In this document: positions 48,509 through 58,535 of the stretch, in pieces
Layout: each line of letters begins with the position of its first letter
Numbering within the stretch: position 1 is the stretch's first letter
From: Cryptomeria japonica
Taxonomy: Eukaryota; Streptophyta; Pinopsida; Cupressales; Cupressaceae
Assembly: GCF_030272615.1 (NCBI RefSeq)
Contig: NC_081415.1
Coordinates: 422,247,757-422,311,756 of the forward strand
Direction: 5' to 3'
Length of the DNA: 64,000 nucleotides
Position numbers and translations under genes: made by a program
The notes under the pieces: generated by a model
What the model was told of the DNA's origin: nothing
The model's database searches: none
Seen by the model: only the letters and a program-made list of their open reading frames with translations

Positions 48509-49299
48509 TGTTAGGATTCCCACAGATACTGAGAGGGGGGGGGGTGAATCAGTATCTAACTGGTTGTAGTATTTTATTGACTTAAAACATGTAAAACATA
48601 TTAATATTGTATACCGGTAAACAAGAAATAATGCAGTAAGCAAAGATAACAACAACCACATGAGAAACACACCATAACACAGTAGTTTAATGAGGAAACC
48701 TCGGTGGGATTTGTGACCCACAATATTCACTTACTGGCCAATAAGAGAATATTACTTCTACAAGAGGGGCCTGCACATGAAGGAAGGCCAAGTGCCTACA
48801 GCTCACTGCTCAATTACAAAATGGGAAGTCTCACTAACTTACAAAATGGATTATATAAATCCAATGTCTTGTACTACTTTAAAATAACATCTACTATGCT
48901 AGATCCAGTACCAGTTTATAGCTCTGCTTCATACATAAACCCTTAACCTATAATTCACATAATAGGTCTGCCTTATTTCGCCTAATTACATTCCTTCATA
49001 CTTACTTACTTGTTCTACAATGATCTTTTATATATATGAGTCATTTTACAATTTGCTAAGTTGGCTTACAATGATTTTACAATAATAAACAAAATAAATT
49101 ACAAACAAAATTCCTGTCGGCTTTTGTGCCGGTATGCTTCGTTTCACTGCTGGTGTTGGTGGTTTGTGTGCCGGTGTAGAATCTGACTTTGTTGGTGTCA
49201 GTGGATTGCATTGCCAGTGTCATAGGATTGTAAGGTTGCCATCAATGACAAAACCTTCAATCACCTACAATGTCTCATTGGAGTGTGCATTTGCCAACA
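48509..49299 (-). repeat. 5' LTR of element C (791 bp)
   Basis: On the minus strand it starts TGTTGGCAAATGC (49299) and ends ATCCTAACA (48509). Compared with the 3' LTR it lacks about 16 bases near 48698 and has an extra short segment near 48770. On the minus strand a TATATATA-type motif (near 49030) could be the promoter. Confidence 0.9.
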
Positions 49300-50976
49300 A
49301 CATGAACTTCTAATATTGTCTCTATTTGGCCCTGCATGTCTGGCTCTTCTTCCTTCTCTGGTACTTGCCATCTAGAGACAACTACATTCTCATCAGATTC
49401 ACTTTCTTCCTCCTCCTCCTTGGTTTCAATTTCCTTGAGTCTCTATCTCTTTTCTGCCAGTTCATTATTTAGTTGATCAATTACCTCTTTGGCCTCTGCA
49501 TCCTCCATGTTCCTGAAGATATCGTTAGCCTCAATATTGACTCGCAGATAACCTCCCAAGTTTTGGCTCTTCTTGCAAGATTGAATGTATCCTTTAGGAT
49601 CATAGTTTTTCCTAGCATAATTCTCATACAAGTTGTATTCTTCTATCAGATTCTTATCAATTATTTCATAAGCTTTGGTTGACACTATGGTGAAATCACC
49701 AAAACTCAGTGTCCCATGCAAGAAGGCTTGCTTATGCATATCTGCAACATGTTTAGCATTGGACACACTTAGTTTCCTCACAATCTCTAGATAAGCTATT
49801 ATGTCTGGTACTAGTTTTGGTAGCATGCAGGGGCTCCCCTCAAATCTATATACTCTAAAACATGTAAAATCCTTATTCACAAACCAGTCCCCCTAGTTAT
49901 GATCAACAATGTGTATTTCATCATAATCCCTGGGTCTTAGGAACCTCTTGATCTCGTCAGAGATAGACCCTTCACATGAAATCCCATACACTTGGTACAA
50001 TGTCATCACAATAAGTTCTTCAAACTTAATATAGTTGGACCTCATAAATCGAGAATCCCAAAGAGATGTCCACAACTAGACGGGCTGCTCCTCACCTTCC
50101 CTGTTCTTGGTATTTATTTTCAGGCCCTCGGACCAAAAACCCTTTACATATCCATAAAATAACACTAGATGCATCAATAGTGAATAAAATTTAAAATTGG
50201 GATGAGTATCCTCCACCAAATATGATGCATAGTCAAAAGGCCTAGGTTCATACATTTGTATATCAGAGGCTAACACCAGTGGCCTAGTGCTTGCCAGATT
50301 AGGCACCTCCACCCCTCCTACTTTCCCACATGACATATATGTGTACTGCAAGTAGTCTCTAAACAAATCAATGCTGAATGGTGGCCCATCTTCCTCTATT
50401 AATTTTCCTGCCTGCCTCTTATGAATGGCGAATTTCCAGCCGGTATATGTAGTGTCCATTCTGAGGCATTCTTCCTCCAACTCCCCAAAGGACAAGAGCT
50501 TATCAAGACTGGGGTCTAAATTGAAAACCTCATTTATGGTACATGCAGAAAACCTAATAAATTCTTCCCCATTTGGGAGTTGAATGCACCTCTTCACCGA
50601 AATATAATTCCTCACCAAAACCTCTACCAATATTATGTTTACAAAAATATTGGGGACTATTAGCTTACTTAAATTTGTCATCCAAGGATTGCAGAGTGGC
50701 ATCTCCTTTCTCCTTCTCAAATAGTGGAACATAAATAGTTCATGTCCCCCTACCTTGGTCTAGACATCTCTGACCTCTCTGTACTTGTCTTCTAATTGGT
50801 CTCCCCGACAGGTGCTGCTTCGACCTTCTGGATTTTGGGTCGGGTGCCTACATTTGGTCTATCATGTCTTGGTTTAACTTCCTGACTGGAGGCACCTCTT
50901 CAGTTTTTCCTTTCTTTGCCTTAGAGTTAGGGCTCTTGGCTGCCCTCTTCTTTCCTATTGAACTTGAAGCTTCCAT
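49300..50976 (-). pseudogene. Large unknown ORF of repeat U, copy 2, N-terminal part
   Basis: From ATG at 50976 (Met-Glu-Ala-Ser-Ser-Ser) the reading runs leftwards with stops near 50838, 50074, 49891 and 49443 but mostly one frame. It contains the conserved KRCIQLPNGEEFIRFSACT, LDPSLDKLLSFGELEEE, MYEPRPFDYASYLVEDTH, WTSLWDSRFMRSNYIKFEE and SFGDFTIVSTKAYEIIDK blocks, each with a counterpart in copy 1, and ends in an acidic segment where element C is inserted. Function unknown. This copy is somewhat better preserved than copy 1. Confidence 0.68.
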
Positions 50977-51179
50977 TTCTGCAATTACAATCCTCTTCTC
51001 TACTTTTCAAAGGCGCAATGTGTTATATCTGTGTATTCTTCTTTCACCAACGCAATATTTAGACAAGGCAATTTCTAGTTCCGCCGTATTCTTTTTCAAT
51101 AATGAACTTCTCATAAAATTTGCCTTGTGCTAACCATAGATGCATCTACTACAAGTGTTAAATAGAAGACTTTTAAAAA

Positions 51180-52180
51180 ATTTGGTTTTGAACTCTGATA
51201 TGACAACGAATCATCGACATATGTCTCCCCGATGAATATTTCCCTTTTGGGGCTCTCTGAACAACCCTTTATCTTCTTTAACATCTCACTTTCTCTTATT
51301 GGGATACCCTAAGATGATGACTCCTTTTCCTCCTCATCGATATATCTCAAATTGATATTCTCATCGAGCGTCGGGTGAGCTCATTTAGGATTATCGCGAT
51401 AGGCATTGTTTCCCCGACGGGCTTCACCATTGACATAGATCTTCCCGATGCAACCGGCTTCATCGCCATGAGTCTTCCTGATAGTGTCTTCACTCTACTC
51501 AATCAGTCTGCTCCTTCATCAGGTATCAGTGTAATTAGAAATGAAACATACCAATAAGCAAAGTCTTCCCGATAAAGTATGTTCCATTGGTATATGTTTC
51601 ATCGATGATTTCTTCGGGCTTCAGGGTGGCTCAAAGTAACACATACCGATCTCTTTGGTTATACTGATGCAACTGGCTTCATTGCCATGAGTCTTCCCGA
51701 TAGTGTCTTCACTCCACTCAATCAATCCGCTCCTTCATCGGGTATCAGGGTAATTCGAAATGAAACATACCGATAAGCAAAGTCTTCTCGATACAATATG
51801 TTCCATCGATATATGTTTCACTGATGCTTTTTTTGAGCGTCGGGGTAGCTCAAAGTAACACATACCGATCACTTTGGCTATACCAATGGACTTTTCTTTT
51901 CACCACTCTTATCGGTATAAGTCTTATCGATACCCTCATCGGCTATCGGCAAGACAATTCTCCACTGTTGCTGCTAGTTTTTACTATGCCGATGGGTCAT
52001 ATCAGTATAGTTTTTGTCGATGCATCAATTCTCCTTAACTTTTCTACTTGATTGGTATAACTTTTGTCAATGAGTACAACTCCATCTTGTTACGCTCTCT
52101 CATCGATATATGGTATCCCAATGCAAAATTGGTCTTTGTTAGTTTAAGTGCCCTCATCGGTACAACTTATACCGTTAATG
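51180..52180. repeat. CCGATG/CATCGG-rich leader of repeat U, copy 2
   Basis: About 1 kb in which CCGATG, CATCGG, ATCGATA and TACCGAT-type words recur every 20-40 bases on both strands. Its core overlaps the 219-bp tandem duplication. The matching block in copy 1 is at 22580-22939. No coding frame is supported. Confidence 0.65.
51447..51884 (+). repeat. Tandem duplication, period 219 bp
   Basis: Two adjacent copies (51447-51665 and 51666-51884), each starting GATGCAAC(C/T)GGCTTCAT and including CATGAGTCTTCC, ACTCAATCA and ACACATACCGATC. They differ by scattered C/T and G/A substitutions. Confidence 0.85.
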
Positions 52181-52346
52181 TGAAATTTCAATCATTTTTA
52201 ACGATTTCTTTAAGATACAAAAATTGATAATGGATTTAATACAATTTGAATAAAAGATTTGTTATGCATGGGAGCTTTACCCTTTCTGATAATTACTTGT
52301 GCACTTTGATCAATCCCAAGAACTTGTTTGCCAGGCCTCCTCACCT
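52181..52346. other. Junction between repeat U and the clathrin array
   Basis: AT-rich sequence with no similarity to the clathrin units, ending abruptly at CAATCGGGTGATC (52347), which is internal to a clathrin exon. The true right end of the U insertion or of a deletion is somewhere here. Confidence 0.5.
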
Positions 52347-53023
52347 CAATCGGGTGATCGTGAACTTGCAGAGGAATTGCTGGTGTATTTTGTGGAATAG
52401 GTATACAATTGGTAAAACATATAGTTGGTTGTTCTCTCTCACAGGCTAAAGTATATTTTGAATTTTCATTTTGTATTGGGGCATCAAAATCGGGCTTACT
52501 TTTGTAATTTGGAACTGCAGGGCAAGAAAGAATGCTTTGCTTCATGCTTGTTCATATGCTATGACTTGATCAGACCAAATGTGGCTCTGGAACTTGCTTG
52601 GATGAATAATATTATTGGCTTTGTGTTTCCATACCTACTTTTAGGTTATTGATATGCTCTGATGATTATGTGAATATTTTAAATTTCTCTTTAATAAACA
52701 TTTTAAATCTTCTGCAGAATTAAATAGCTAATATTCAAAAAAAATCTTTTTCAAAGTTCATTCGAGAATACACGACAAAAGTTGATGATCTTGTTAAGGA
52801 CAAGTTAGAGGTTGTCCAAGAAGAGAAATCCAAGGAGAAATTAGAGAAAGATCTTGTTGCTCAACAGGTATGCATTTTGCTTAATTGAGCCTCAAGGAGC
52901 ACTTGTTATACTCTACTGATGGTTTTTAAAAATTCAAATAAATATGTGCATATTTTGTTTACAAAATATGTATGCTTAGCTTCTTCCCCTTGCTTTGCCA
53001 ACACCTCCAATAGAATTTTAAGA
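52347..53023 (+). pseudogene. Clathrin array unit 1 (long): exons X (partial), Y, Z, W
   Basis: X 52347-52400 starts in mid-exon and ends with TAG in place of the usual CAG; Y 52521-52644; Z 52757-52867 reads [20 protein letters not shown] and ends VAQQ; W 52965-53023, with an internal TAG, ends PTPPIEF. GT donors and AG acceptors are visible at most borders. The reading matches the C-terminal trimerisation region of clathrin heavy chain, and W ends with a stop soon after the LPLALP motif, shorter than in normal plant proteins, which continue with a Gly/Pro/Met-rich tail. Confidence 0.88.
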
Positions 53024-53092
53024 GCATAATTAAGGAAATTATAAAAAAAATAACATTTTTAAGGAAATTATAGAAAAATTACGTGCTAACAT

Positions 53093-53418
53093 ATTGCACT
53101 ATCTAAAAATGATAATCTTTACAAGGATGCAATGGAAACTAGTTCTCAAATGGGCGATCATGAACTTGCAGAGAAATTGCTGGTGTATTTTGTGGAACAA
53201 GTTAGAGGTTGTCCAAGAAGACAAATCCAAGGAGAAAGAAGAGAAAGATCTTGTTGCTCAACAGGTATGCATTTTGCTTAATTGAGCCTCAAGGAGCACT
53301 TGTTCTACTCTACTAACGGTTTTTAAAAATACAAATAAATATGTGCCTATTTTGTTTACAGAATATGTATGCTCAACTTCTTCCCCTTGCTTTGCCACCA
53401 TCTCCAATAGCATTTTAA
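53093..53418 (+). pseudogene. Clathrin array unit 2 (short): X fused to Z, then W
   Basis: Starts IALS (ATTGCACTATCT), continues through X to GTGGAA and then CAAGTTAGAGG of mid-Z at about 53196, with no Y and no intron between. Z ends at 53264. W is 53362-53418. X and Z are in different frames across the fusion, so the joined reading is not a continuous clathrin sequence. Confidence 0.88.
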
Positions 53419-53527
53419 GAGCATAATTAAGGAAATTATAGAAAATTGTTTTTTTAAGAGTATAATTAAGAAAATTATTGAAAAATAGCATTTTTAAGGA
53501 AATTATAGAAAAATTATGTGCTAACAT

Positions 53528-53853
53528 ATTGCACTATATAAAAAGGATAATCTTTACAAGGATGCAATGGAAACTAGTTCTCAATCAGGTGATCGTGAAC
53601 TTGTAGAGGAATTGATTGTGTATTTTGTGGAACAAGTTAGAGGTTGTCCAAGAAGAGAAATCTAAGGAGAAAGAAGAAAAAGATCTTGTTGCTCAACAGG
53701 TATGCATTTTGCTTAATTGAGCCTCAAGGAGTACTTGTTCTACTCTACTGACGGTTTTTAAAAATTCAAATAAATATGTGCCTATTTTGTTTACAGAATA
53801 TGTATGCTCAACTTCTTCCCCTTGCTTTGCCAACACCTCAAATAACATTTTAA
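53528..53853 (+). pseudogene. Clathrin array unit 3 (short): X fused to Z, then W
   Basis: Same architecture and fusion point as unit 2, with substitutions. W is 53797-53853. The following spacer contains two copies of a segment with GCATTTTTAAGAGCATAATT. Confidence 0.88.
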
Positions 53854-53961
53854 GAGCATAATTAAGGAAATTATAGAAAATAGCATTTTTAAGAGCATAA
53901 TTAAGGAAATTATAGAAAATAGCATTTTTAAGGAAATTATAGAAAAATTATGTGCTAACAT

Positions 53962-54687
53962 ATTGCACTGTCTAAAAAGGATAATCTTTACAAGGATGCA
54001 ATGGAAACTAGTTCTCAATCGGGTGATCGTGAACTTGCAGAGGAATTGCTGGTGTATTTTGTGGAACAGGTATACAATTGGTAAAACATATAGTTGGTTG
54101 TTCTCTCTCATAGGCTAAAGTATATTTTGAATTTTCATTTTGGATTGGGGCATTGAAATGGGGCTTACTTTTGCAATTTGGAACTGTAGAGCAAGAAAGA
54201 ATGCTTTGCTTCATGCTTGTTCATATGCTATGACTTGATCAGACCAGATGTTGCTTTGGAACTTGCCTAGATGAATAATATGATTGACTTTGTGTTTCCA
54301 TACCTACTTCAAGTTCTTGATATACTCTGATGATTCTGTGAATATTTTAAATTTCTCTTTAATAAATATTTTTAATCTTCTGTAGAATTAAATAGCTAAT
54401 ATTCAAAAAATTTCTTTTTTAAAGTTCATTCGAGAATACACGACAAAAGTTGATGAGCTTGTTAAGGACAAGTTAGAGGTTTTCCAAGAAGAGAAATCCA
54501 AGGAGAAAGAAGAGAAAGATCTTGTTACTCAATAGGTATTCATTTTTCTTAATTGAGCCTCAAGGAGCACTTGTTAAACTCTACTGACGGTTTAAAAATT
54601 CAAATAAATATGTGCCTATTTTGTTTACAGAATATGTATGCTTAGATTCTTCCCCTTGCTTTGCCAACACCTCCAATAGCATTTTAA
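53962..54687 (+). pseudogene. Clathrin array unit 4 (long): exons X, Y, Z, W
   Basis: The most complete unit: X 53962-54069 with proper CAG/GT donor, Y 54190-54312, Z 54425-54535 ending in TAG instead of CAG, W 54631-54687 with an internal TAG. Both introns between X, Y and Z are present. The unit shows what the original exon-intron layout was. Confidence 0.88.
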
Positions 54688-54795
54688 GAGCATAATTAAG
54701 GAAGTTATAGAAAATAGCATTTTTAAGAGAATAATTAAGGAAATTATAAAAAAATAACATTTTAAGGAAATTATAGAAAAATTATGTTCTAACAT

Positions 54796-55121
54796 ATTGC
54801 ACTGTCTAAAAAGGATAAACTTTACAAGGATGCAATGGAAACTAGTTCTCAAACGGGTGATCATGAACTTGTAGAGGAATTGTTGGTGTATTTTGTGGAA
54901 CAAGTTAGAGGTTGTCCAAGAAGATAAATCCAAGGAGAAAGAAGAGAAAGATCTTGTTGCTCAACAGGTATGCATTTTGCTTAATTGAGCTTCAAGGAGC
55001 ACTTGTTCTACTCTACTAACAGTTTTTAAAAATTCAAATAAATATGTGCCTATTTTGTTTACGGAATATGTATGCTCAACTTCTTCCCCTTGCTTTGCCA
55101 ACATCTCCAATAGAATTTTAA
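54796..55121 (+). pseudogene. Clathrin array unit 5 (short): X fused to Z, then W
   Basis: Same fusion as units 2 and 3. Z part ends at 54967, W is 55065-55121 ending PIEF and TAA. Confidence 0.88.
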
Positions 55122-55230
55122 GAGCATAAATAAGGAAATTATAGAAAATTTCAATTTTAAGAGTATAATTAAGGAAATGATAGAAAAATAGAATTTTTAA
55201 GGAAATTATAGAAAAATTATGTGCTAACAT

Positions 55231-55550
55231 ATTGCACTATCTAAAAAGGATAATCTTTACAAGGATGCAATGGAAACTAGTTCTCAATCGGGTGATCGTG
55301 AACTTGTAGAGGAATTGCTAGTGTATTTGTGGAACAGGTATTTTGTGGAACAAGTTAGAGGTTGTCCAAGAAGAGAAAGATCTTGTTGCTCAACAGGTAT
55401 GCATTTTGCTTAATTGAGCCTCAAGGAGCACTTGTTCTACTCTACTGACGGTTTTTAAAAATTCAAATAAATATGTGCCTATTTTGTTTACAGAATATGT
55501 ATGCTCAACTTCTTCCCCTTTCTTTACCAGCACCTCCAATAGCATTTTAA
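55231..55550 (+). pseudogene. Clathrin array unit 6 (short, rearranged)
   Basis: X is followed by GTGTATTTGTGGAACAGGTA and a second TTTTGTGGAACAAG, a small local duplication at the fusion point near 55320-55350, and the Z part lacks about 18 bases compared with other units. W is 55494-55550. Confidence 0.85.
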
Positions 55551-55659
55551 GAGCATAATTAAGGAAATTATAGAAAATAACATTTTTAAGAGCACAATTA
55601 AGGAGATTATAGAAAAATAGCATTTTAAAGAAAATTATAGAAAAATTATGTGCTAACAT

Positions 55660-56067
55660 ATTGCATTGTCTAAAAAGGATAATCTTTACAAGGATGCAAT
55701 GGAAACTAGTTCTCAATCGGGTGATCATGAACTTGTAGAGGAATTGCTGGTGTATTTTGTGGAACAGGTATACAATTGGTAAAACATATAGTTGGTTGTT
55801 CCCTCTCACAGGCTAAAGTATATTTTGAATTTTCATTTTGGATTGGGGCATTGAAATGGGACTTACTTTTGCAATTTGGAACTATAGGGAAAGAAAGAAT
55901 GCTTTACTTCATGCTTGTTCATATGCTATGACTTGATCAGACCAGATGTTGCTTTGGAACTTTCCTGGATGAATAATATGATTGAATTTGTGTTTCCATA
56001 CCTACTTCAAGTTCTTGATATACTCTGACGATTCTGTGAATATTTTAAATTTCTCTTTAATAAACAT
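55660..56067 (+). pseudogene. Clathrin array unit 7 (long, truncated)
   Basis: X 55660-55767, intron, Y 55888-56010, then intron sequence up to AATAAACAT at 56067, where similarity to units 1 and 4 ends abruptly and the gypsy-like sequence starts. Z and W are missing. Confidence 0.87.
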
Positions 56068-56354
56068 CCATTCAAAATCAAGAGAAAAGCATAAATTCCG
56101 ATGATCCTCTTCCAAGTCAAGATCAAAGTATCCCTTCATCCCCATGTCATAATTCTTCATATCCACTTCAAGATCCCATCACTCTTATCCAGGATATTCA
56201 TGAACACTTTACATATCACATTGGTTTATCCACTTTCATCCAATCTGATCTAGTTAATGAGCTTATCATCCCTTACATACCACATCCTCCTCAAAATGAA
56301 CTCACATCTTATTTTAAAAGCAACAAGTATCAAATTAGTAAAAGGATTTATTAA

Positions 56355-56780
56355 AAATATCATTATCAAAGAAAAGGGTTAGGAATCCATGAACAAGGTA
56401 TATTAGAGCCCCTTCCTATCAAAGGAAATCCTAATTATCATGGCCTTAGCTACATAGCTCTTTTTCAAAATATTGGTATCCTTGCTAAATCCCACACCCC
56501 TTCTCCTAAACTTGAACATGTACATATCCGTTCATCCTCCAAATCCATTTTGGGTCCTTGTATCCCAAATCCAAAGCCTTCACCTCTTCCATCCATCTTA
56601 GGTCCTTATATCCCTATATCCACTATCCATATTACTCATAGATCACAATCTAGTTACCCCATCATAAATAAAGATCAACAAAGGTGTATCTTTGAATACT
56701 TTTCAACCATCCATCTATATGAACCCATCCAAAATACCTCCATATTGTTCCTATCCAACCATGAATCCTATTCCTCTTAG
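56355..56780 (+). pseudogene. G-patch-like segment of a gypsy Gag-protease region
   Basis: A frame of 141 codons, bounded by a stop at 56352, reads KGLGIHEQGILEPLPIKG then a Gly/Leu motif (YHGLSY) and a Pro/Ser/Ile-rich tail with two SILGP(C/Y)IP repeats. The Gly-rich G-patch-type block before the protease is known from Ty3-gypsy polyproteins of plants. The N-terminal continuation upstream (to about 56080) is in the same frame but interrupted. No start codon can be assigned. Confidence 0.5.
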
Positions 56781-58327
56781 AAGCAATTTGGCTGCCAAGC
56801 ATAAAATCCACAACTCAAAATTTTACATACATCCAAATATCAACATGTCACATCTAAAAGACATGTAAAAAAAAAAAAAAATTGGATCCAAAAGGCCACA
56901 AAGGCCCATCAAGAAATAAGAAACATCAAAAACCACGTGGATTCCTAAGTAACTTATGGAATCAATACATTCCAAAAAACCACAAAGGAAAGAAAAATAA
57001 AAAACCATGTGGATTCTCAAGTCACTCATAGAAGCATTGCAAATATACAAAAATCAAAATTGGCATCCCAACTTGTTATTCCAAAGGTTTCAATCATTCC
57101 TCTATCTAAACATCTCACACCTTCCAAGCTTATTTTGGGTCCCTATGTCCCGAAATCCACTATCTTAAATCCTCCATCACCTAGTTCATCCATTTTTGGT
57201 CCTTATGTTCCAAAATCCACATCCACTTCTTTATCAAAATCTCAAAACACAAAATCCACTTTTCTTCCATCACTCCACCACCTCCCAAGGTGTGTACCAA
57301 CATTGATCTTGACAAAATTTTCATCTACCCATACACAAATCTTCCAATACCCCATCCATTATCCAACACTTATTTTCCATCCTTCCATCCCTCCAATCCA
57401 ATCTTTTGCATAAATCCTTATCACATTCCTTATCATCCATTTCATCTCCCTTTACCATCACCCTACCAACACCTTGAGCATACCTTTAATATCCATGGTC
57501 TATTATAACGCATATTTAAAGGGTGCCATCCAAAGTATGAGATGCTTTGGCCTTTCCTCCATCTCCTATTAGGAATCCATTATCTTCCAAAAAGAGTAAA
57601 GAGAAATAATTCATCTGTTGGTGAAAACCACTTCTTATGGTGCCTTGGGCAAGTACCCTGATGAAAATCTAGCAAATAGGCATCATGTGTAATCCATCAT
57701 CCTCTTGCACTCTACACTTGGGGGCAAGTCTCATCTATATTATCCTACCTACCACATCCTCTATTATCCCTCATTCACCCAATCTACATCCATATTCCCT
57801 CTTCCATCTTTGATCTTGACAAGGTTAGGGATCTCCATAAGCATCATGCATCCTATATGCTTCACCTTATCCACACCTTCAGTCCATATTTGTTATCCTG
57901 TCTATTTCCTACTTCCATCTTCCATTATCACCTTTGATCTTAATTATCCTATCTATATCCTATATCCATTCTACTCAAGTTCATTTGTTGATCTTGATCA
58001 AAACTAAGGACATAAAATGTAAAACATGTTTTCAGAAACCTCTTGACATGTCCATTCCTTTGGACTGCATGTCCTTCAATGCACCATGCCATCACCTTAC
58101 ATTGGCATATCTAGTCCCTTAGCTTGGATAAACATGTTATCCCATCATGAGATAATCCTTGGAAACCAAATCTACTTTGATTCCATAATAAGCTACTTCC
58201 ATATTTCATCTATCCAGTTCCATCCCACCAGTTCATTCATCCATTCATAATGCTCTATACCTTGCTAGACATTGGGGAAGATCTTGCTTAAGACTAAGTC
58301 CTAACATATGTCTCTTACCTCAATCAA
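56781..58327. other. Ser/Pro/His-coding-like decayed gypsy sequence
   Basis: C- and A-rich plus strand with repeated CCATCC, TCCAAATCC and GGTCC(C/T)TATGT phrases (57120-57220) that echo the SILGP-type repeats upstream. Several short open frames exist (for example 57009-57413) but none resembles a known protein. Confidence 0.4.
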
Positions 58328-58535
58328 TGATCCAAAAAAATTAAAAATATAAAAATAAAAAAAATTTAAAAATAATAAAAAGTCTTAAAAATATATTATA
58401 ATGTCCTAAAAAAATCCCTAAAATTTATAGAACATCATAAAGAAAGCTCCAAAAATATTAGAAAAATCTCAAAAATCCGAAAACATCAAATAACCCTAGA
58501 AAATCCTAAAAATAAATAAACAATAAAAAACCCAA
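58328..58535 (+). repeat. A-rich low-complexity tract
   Basis: Runs of A separated by single T, C or TT, e.g. AAAATTAAAAATATAAAAA. No coding role. Confidence 0.75.

Larger units (their letters stand above)
42775..49299 (-). mobile_element. LTR element C (6525 bp): nearly complete two-ORF element without pol
   Basis: Read on the minus strand: 5' LTR (48509-49299), primer site (48491-48507), ORF1 (47301-48464), ORF2 (43904-46997), polypurine tract (43563-43573) and 3' LTR (42775-43562). The primer and polypurine signals are those of the copia elements D and E, but no protease, integrase, reverse transcriptase or RNase H is encoded anywhere between the LTRs. It is therefore probably mobilised in trans by copia enzymes. 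It lies inside the unknown ORF of repeat U copy 2. Elements A and B have the same plan. Confidence 0.88.
52347..56067 (+). repeat. Higher-order tandem array of clathrin heavy chain terminal exons
   Basis: Seven units in the order long, short, short, long, short, short, long (cut at 56067). Long units contain exon X ([14 protein letters not shown]), intron, exon Y ([16 protein letters not shown]), intron, exon Z ([16 protein letters not shown]), intron, and last exon W (NMYAQLLPLALPTPP plus stop). Short units contain X fused directly to the second half of Z, then intron and W. The marker TATTTTGTTT occurs at 52951, 53348, 53783, 54617, 55051 and 55480 (steps 397, 435, 834, 434, 429). Starts of the long units are about 1.67-1.70 kb apart. 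AT-rich spacers between W and the next X carry their own subrepeats of about 40 bp. Confidence 0.9.

Noticed and set aside
53258-55809. Minus-strand frames of 89-139 codons recurring through the clathrin array
   Set aside because: They recur only because the units recur; they are antisense to clathrin exons, introns and AT-rich spacers and end at unit boundaries.
52347-56067. A functional clathrin heavy chain gene or a real multi-exon transcript
   Set aside because: Exon order is repeated, stops occur at exon ends, X and Z are out of frame in the fused units, and upstream exons are separated by 11.7 kb of mobile elements.
57009-57508. Open frames of 134 and 72 codons rich in Ser, Pro, Thr and His
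   Set aside because: Low-complexity composition of a decayed gypsy region, with no similarity and no coding context.
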